A DNA stretch of 64,000 nt. Source: Deltaproteobacteria bacterium (lineage in GTDB: Bacteria > Desulfobacterota > Desulfobulbia > Desulfobulbales > Desulfurivibrionaceae). Numbering within the stretch: position 1 is the first letter of the stretch; each line of letters opens with the position of its first letter. Under the pieces are notes generated by a model. It saw only the letters and a list, made by a program, of their open reading frames with translations, was not told the origin of the DNA and did not search any database. This document shows, piece after piece, positions 60,482 to 64,000 of this stretch. The DNA is taken from the NCBI GenBank assembly GCA_021802775.1, contig JAJZRJ010000012.1:1-64000 (forward strand), written 5' to 3'. The position numbers and the translations under genes are program-made.

Positions 60482-61390
60482 ATGCGCATCTTCATCGTCG
60501 GCGGCACCGGTTTTATCGGCTCCCACCTCATCCCGCGCCTGCTCCAGGACGGCCACACGGTCAGGGTGCTGGTCCGCTCACCAGGCAAGGCCAGCCAACT
60601 GCCGGCCGGTACCGGGGTGGTGGCCGGTGATCCGACCATGCCGGGCCACTGGCGGAACGAGGTCCGAAACGCCGAGGCGATCATCAACCTCGCCGGCTTC
60701 AATATTTTCGCCCGCTGGACCGCCAAGAACAAACACCTGATCCGTGACAGCCGGATTCTCTCCACCCGCAACATCGTCGAGGCCATTGTTCCCGACATCA
60801 CGCCGGCGCAGACCCTGATCAACGCCAGTGCGGTGGGGTATTACGGTGGCAACGGCGATGCCGACAAGAACGAGGACGCCCTGGCCGGCGACGATTTCCT
60901 GGCCCGAGTCTGCGTCGATTGGGAAAAGGAGGCCTTCAAGGCATGCCACAAGGGCACCCGGGTGATCACCACCCGCTTCGGCATCGTGCTGGGCAGGGGG
61001 GGCGGAGCACTCACCAAGATGCTGCCCGCCTTCCGGCTGGGCATTGCAGGCCGGCTCGGCAGCGGCCGCCAGTGGTTCTCCTGGATTCACGTCGATGATC
61101 TTGTCGCTCTCTTCCCCTTTTTCCTCGACCATCCGGAGATTGCCGGGGCAGTCAATTGCTGCGCGCCGCACCCCGTGCGCAACGTTGACTTTACCAAGAC
61201 CCTCGGCCGGGTGCTGCGCCGCCCCACCATTCTGCCGGTGCCCCGTTTGGTGGTGGAAGCGGCGCTCGGCGAATTGGGCACCGTGGTCCTTGACGGCGCC
61301 CGCATGGTGCCCGGAGTGCTCATAAAACACCGGTTCCCGTTCCGCTATCCTGATCTGGACTCGGCGCTCCAGGAAATTGTGCATCCGTGA
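60482..61390 (+). CDS. TIGR01777-type SDR epimerase
   Basis: A 302-residue extended short-chain dehydrogenase-like protein (YfcH family). It has MRIFIVGGTGFIGSHLIPRLLQDG, INLAGFNIFARWTAKNKH, LINASAVGYYGGNGDADKNED, IVLGRGGGALTKMLPAFRLGIAGRLGSGRQWFSWIHVDDL and the C-terminal DUF1731-like end VLGAR-like VVLDGARMVPGVLIKHRF. The biochemical reaction is not known for the family. It is 27 bases after the DUF218 gene. Confidence 0.88.
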   Translation: MRIFIVGGTGFIGSHLIPRLLQDGHTVRVLVRSPGKASQLPAGTGVVAGDPTMPGHWRNEVRNAEAIINLAGFNIFARWTAKNKHLIRDSRILSTRNIVEAIVPDITPAQTLINASAVGYYGGNGDADKNEDALAGDDFLARVCVDWEKEAFKACHKGTRVITTRFGIVLGRGGGALTKMLPAFRLGIAGRLGSGRQWFSWIHVDDLVALFPFFLDHPEIAGAVNCCAPHPVRNVDFTKTLGRVLRRPTILPVPRLVVEAALGELGTVVLDGARMVPGVLIKHRFPFRYPDLDSALQEIVHP

Positions 61391-61461
61391 TCCGTTGCCG
61401 CCCATGCTATTCCAGCAGCAAGACGCGGGAGACGCCGCGGAAAACCACCATCCACGGTCCA

Positions 61462-61495
61462 TTGACAAGACCATTGGTTATGATGATGATATAAT
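61462..61495 (+). promoter_or_regulatory. promoter elements upstream of the small helical gene
   Basis: TTGACA (61462-61467) and a perfect TATAAT (61490-61495) are 22 bases apart, too far for one standard promoter; GATGAT at 61485-61490 would be the correctly spaced -10. Downstream, GGGCGCCA (61514-61521)...TGGTGCCC (about 61540-61547) can pair and may structure the leader. Confidence 0.45.
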
Positions 61496-61585
61496 CTGAC
61501 CGGTACGAAAGGGCGCCATCCCGTTGGCCCGAAAGTGGTGCCCCTGGAATGGCGTTCAACAACTCGCTGGAAAGAGGAGGGGTAT

Positions 61586-61885
61586 ATGAAACGACAGGTT
61601 GAGATGCAAGAGAGCATGCTCCGTGCCCACCGCGAATTCATGACCAACCTTGAAGACTCGGTGGCGCTGCTGGAAAAGGAACTGCAAGACGCCGCTGAAA
61701 TGGCAACCATCTGCACCGATGAGTGGTGTCTCTCCACCGAGGGCGTGCTCGATGAACTGAGCAAAATCATCTTCTCCATCAGCGAACCCCGCTGGCTCAC
61801 CACGGAAGATTCCAAAAAAATCAGCGCTTTACGCCACCGGACGCACGACCTCTACGCCCGTTACAAATCGCTGAAGAAAAAATAG
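61586..61885 (+). CDS. small helical protein of unknown function
   Basis: A 99-residue, charged, all-helical protein (QVEMQESMLRAHREFMTNLED, VALLEKELQDAAEMATICTDEW, LSTEGVLDELSKIIFSISEP, TEDSKKISALRHRTHDLYARYKSL). Coiled-coil-like character is visible in both halves. It has a strong GAGGAGGGG site before ATG 61586. I do not recognise the family. It stands alone between a putative promoter and korCA. Confidence 0.7.
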   Translation: MKRQVEMQESMLRAHREFMTNLEDSVALLEKELQDAAEMATICTDEWCLSTEGVLDELSKIIFSISEPRWLTTEDSKKISALRHRTHDLYARYKSLKKK

Positions 61886-62011
61886 CCTGCCAGGACCGGG
61901 GGCATCCGGAAGCAAGCCCCTGATGCCGGGCTTTTCCCCGGAAGGGGCGGCCCTCCGGGTGCCCACCCGGTCCCTGTGCCCCATTCCGGCAAAGTAACGA
62001 GAGGGGGAACC

Positions 62012-63718
62012 ATGCCACAGGACATCAACATCGTCATCGGCGGCGAGGCCGGCCAGGGGCTGGTGACCATCGGCCAACTGCTCAGCAAGGCGCTGGTCCG
62101 GGCCGGCTATGAGATATTGATCACCCAGAGCTACCACTCGCGCATCCGTGGCGGCCACAACACCTTTGCCATCCGGACCGGCACGGTCCCGTTCCACGGT
62201 CCCCGCGACACCATCGAGCTGCTGGTGGCCCTGAACGCCGAAACCGTGGCCCTGCACCAGGGAGAACTCGCCAGCCAGGGGCTGATCATCGCCGATGCCG
62301 CCTTTGCCCCGGATTCCGCCGCAGCGGTGGCGGTACCGTTCAAGGAACTGGGGCCGGAAAAATTCTGGAACACCGCGGCCCTCGGCCTCATCGGCAACCT
62401 GCTCGGCCTGCCGGCCGACCTGCTCTTTGCCGGGGTCGAGGCCACCCTTGGCAAGAAACATCCGGAAGCCCTGGCGATCAACCGGGAGGTCCTCGACCAC
62501 GGGTATCAGTGGGCAGCCACCCGGATCACCGCCCGCCACTTCACGCTCGCCGGCGGCATTGCCGGCGGGAACCGCCTGATGCTGCACGGTAACGAGGCCA
62601 TCGCCCTGGGCGCTCTGGCCGGCGGCGTCAAATTCTGCGCCTTCTATCCGATGACCCCCTCCACCTCCGTGGTGCTCAGTCTCATCGCCCACGCCGACCT
62701 CATGGGCTGCGTGATCGAACAGGCCGAGGACGAAATCGCCGCCATCAACATGGCCATCGGCGCTGCCTTTGCCGGGGCACCCAGCATGGTCGCCACCTCG
62801 GGCGGCGGCTATGCCCTGATGACCGAGGGGGTGAGCCTCGCCGGCATGACCGAAACCCCGGTATTGCTCGTGGTCGCCCAACGGCCGGGGCCGGCCACCG
62901 GGCTGCCGACCCGCACCGAACAAGGGGACCTCGACTTCGTGCTTCACGGCGGCCATGGCGAATTCCCGCGGGCAATCTTCGCGCCCGGCGATCTGGAAGC
63001 GTGCTACCGGTTGACCCAGCGGGCATTGGCCACGGCGGAACGCTACCAGACCCCGGTGTTCCTGCTCACCGACCAGTTCCTGGCCGATTCCTCCCGCGCC
63101 ATTGCGCCCTTTGATCCCGAACAGATCGCACCGGTCAAGGCCGGCGCCGATCCCGCCTCGGCGAAAGCGCCTTACCGCCGCTATGCCATCACCGAGAACG
63201 GCATCTCGCCACGGCTGCTGCCGGGTGTTTCGGAACATCTGGTGGTGGCGGACAGTGACGAACATTACGAAGACGGCCACATCACCGAAGAGCAGCCGGT
63301 GCGGATCGCCATGGTGGAAAAACGGCTCCGCAAATTCGCCGGCATGAAAGAGGAAGTGCTGGCGCCGCAGCATGAGGGCACTCCCGATGCCGAGCTGCTG
63401 CTCGTCTGCTGGGGATCGACCAAGGGGCCGGTGCTGGAGGCCGCGGCAATCCTGCGGGAACAAGGGAAAAAGGTGGCTACCCTCCATTTTGCGCAGGTCT
63501 GGCCGCTCATCCCGGAACAGTTCCTCGATCTGCTGGGGTCGGCCAGCAAGGTAGTCTGTATCGAAGGGAACGCCACCGGCCAGTTCGCCCGCCTGCTTCG
63601 GCGGGAGAGCGGTTTTGCCCTGCCGCACCGGGTGCTGCGCTACGACGGCCTGCCCTTCACCGCCCAATACATCATCGACCAACTGGGCCAGGTTCCGGCA
63701 CAGGGAGAAAATCCATGA
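62012..63718 (+). CDS. korA: 2-oxoacid:acceptor oxidoreductase, fused gamma-alpha subunit (KorCA-like)
   Basis: Ferredoxin- or acceptor-dependent 2-oxoacid oxidoreductase, most likely acting on 2-oxoglutarate. The 568-residue protein joins the gamma domain ([41 protein letters not shown]) to the alpha subunit with its pyrimidine-domain [42 protein letters not shown] and [22 protein letters not shown]. The fused order is typical of KorA/OorA-like enzymes of anaerobes and Actinobacteria. The start at ATG 62012 follows GAGGGGG. The stop overlaps the korB start (ATGA). Confidence 0.93.
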   Translation: MPQDINIVIGGEAGQGLVTIGQLLSKALVRAGYEILITQSYHSRIRGGHNTFAIRTGTVPFHGPRDTIELLVALNAETVALHQGELASQGLIIADAAFAPDSAAAVAVPFKELGPEKFWNTAALGLIGNLLGLPADLLFAGVEATLGKKHPEALAINREVLDHGYQWAATRITARHFTLAGGIAGGNRLMLHGNEAIALGALAGGVKFCAFYPMTPSTSVVLSLIAHADLMGCVIEQAEDEIAAINMAIGAAFAGAPSMVATSGGGYALMTEGVSLAGMTETPVLLVVAQRPGPATGLPTRTEQGDLDFVLHGGHGEFPRAIFAPGDLEACYRLTQRALATAERYQTPVFLLTDQFLADSSRAIAPFDPEQIAPVKAGADPASAKAPYRRYAITENGISPRLLPGVSEHLVVADSDEHYEDGHITEEQPVRIAMVEKRLRKFAGMKEEVLAPQHEGTPDAELLLVCWGSTKGPVLEAAAILREQGKKVATLHFAQVWPLIPEQFLDLLGSASKVVCIEGNATGQFARLLRRESGFALPHRVLRYDGLPFTAQYIIDQLGQVPAQGENP

Positions 63719-64000
63719 CCACCATCGAGCAATACGGCAAATTCGACACCGCCTGGTGCCCGGGCTGCGGCAATTTCGGCATCCTCAATGCGTTGAAACA
63801 GGCCCTGGTGGCCTGCGACCTTGCCCCGCACCAGGTGCTGCTGGTTTCGGGCATCGGCCAGGCCGCCAAGACCCCGCATTATCTCAACGCCAACGTCTTC
63901 AACGGCCTGCATGGCCGCGGCCTGCCGGCAGCCACCGGCGCCAAGCTCGCCAATTCCGAACTCACCGTCATTGCCGAAAGCGGCGACGGCTGCATGTACG
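63715..64000 (+). CDS. korB: 2-oxoacid:acceptor oxidoreductase, beta subunit (partial)
   Basis: The beta subunit, cut off by the window edge after 95 codons. Visible are [22 protein letters not shown] (iron-sulfur Cys pair WCPGCG), [15 protein letters not shown] and the TPP-binding start [11 protein letters not shown]. It is coupled to korCA by a four-base overlap, as in other kor operons. Confidence 0.92.
   Translation, partial: MTTIEQYGKFDTAWCPGCGNFGILNALKQALVACDLAPHQVLLVSGIGQAAKTPHYLNANVFNGLHGRGLPAATGAKLANSELTVIAESGDGCMY

Overview
The window is about 64 kb of GC-rich, densely packed bacterial chromosome. The gene set points to a Gram-negative anaerobe of the Desulfobacterota, probably a Desulfobulbales-like relative; this is inferred from gene content and gene order, not from a marker gene. 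Pointers are lpxB, gmhA and an AsmA-like protein (outer membrane), a fused cobA-hemD beside hemC, a citramalate synthase next to aspartate kinase, a fused gamma-alpha 2-oxoacid:acceptor oxidoreductase, CarD, flagellar motAB and c-di-GMP (PilZ) proteins. Most of the window is core genome; I see no prophage, intact insertion sequence, secretion island or CRISPR array.

Layout. 1-2.5 kb is the only clearly accessory stretch: a C-terminally truncated rhuM, a Phd/YefM-ParE toxin-antitoxin pair, a fragment of a second rhuM, and a CopG-MazF pair with a palindrome in its promoter. 2.7-8 kb holds rlmN and a radical SAM protein, a non-coding element with terminal inverted repeats, serC, miaA and a CDP-alcohol phosphatidyltransferase. 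8-14 kb has recJ, purB, a DUF4911 protein, a decayed TolC fragment, miaB, a PHP protein and, on the other strand, comEA. 14-21.5 kb: cimA and lysC (minus), an M23 peptidase and trmL (plus), lpxB and a Gfo/Idh oxidoreductase (minus). 21.7-28.8 kb: a 1229-residue AsmA-like protein, then gnd-zwf-pgl (oxidative pentose phosphate pathway). 28.8-34.1 kb: PilZ, TPR protein, glycine-zipper lipoprotein, nadC, Na+/alanine symporter, MFS transporter.

34-47 kb is a long run of minus-strand genes: zinc ribbon, cobA-hemD, hemC, fmdB-like, deoxyhypusine-synthase-like, gmhA, coaE, rluD, carD, pth, rplY, prs, tRNA-Gln(UUG), ispE, a DUF1844 protein, serA and an unknown gene. 47.7-50.2 kb: cysS, a Memo-like protein and tRNA-Gln(CUG). 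50.3-55.2 kb: a TetR-TolC-adaptor-permease-ATPase tripartite ABC export operon with a palindromic operator. 55.4-61.9 kb: a Rho_N-like basic protein, an atypical PilZ gene, motA, motB, a cyclopropane synthase, a DUF218 protein, an SDR protein and a small helical protein. The window ends in korCA and the start of korB.

The functional themes are ordinary: serine, lysine and isoleucine precursors, tetrapyrrole and NAD synthesis, tRNA modification (miaA, miaB, trmL), envelope building and motility. I did not find a convincing new multi-gene system. The best leads are non-coding: a dispersed double-hairpin element whose two copies show a compensatory stem change, a perfect coding palindrome in rhuM that recurs with a covarying change in the second fragment, and a TIR-flanked spacer element. 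Protein-level oddities are a CX4CX2C radical SAM protein, an aspartate kinase with a histone-like tail, an M23 peptidase with a zinc-ligand change, and a deoxyhypusine-synthase-like gene in a heptose/heme operon.
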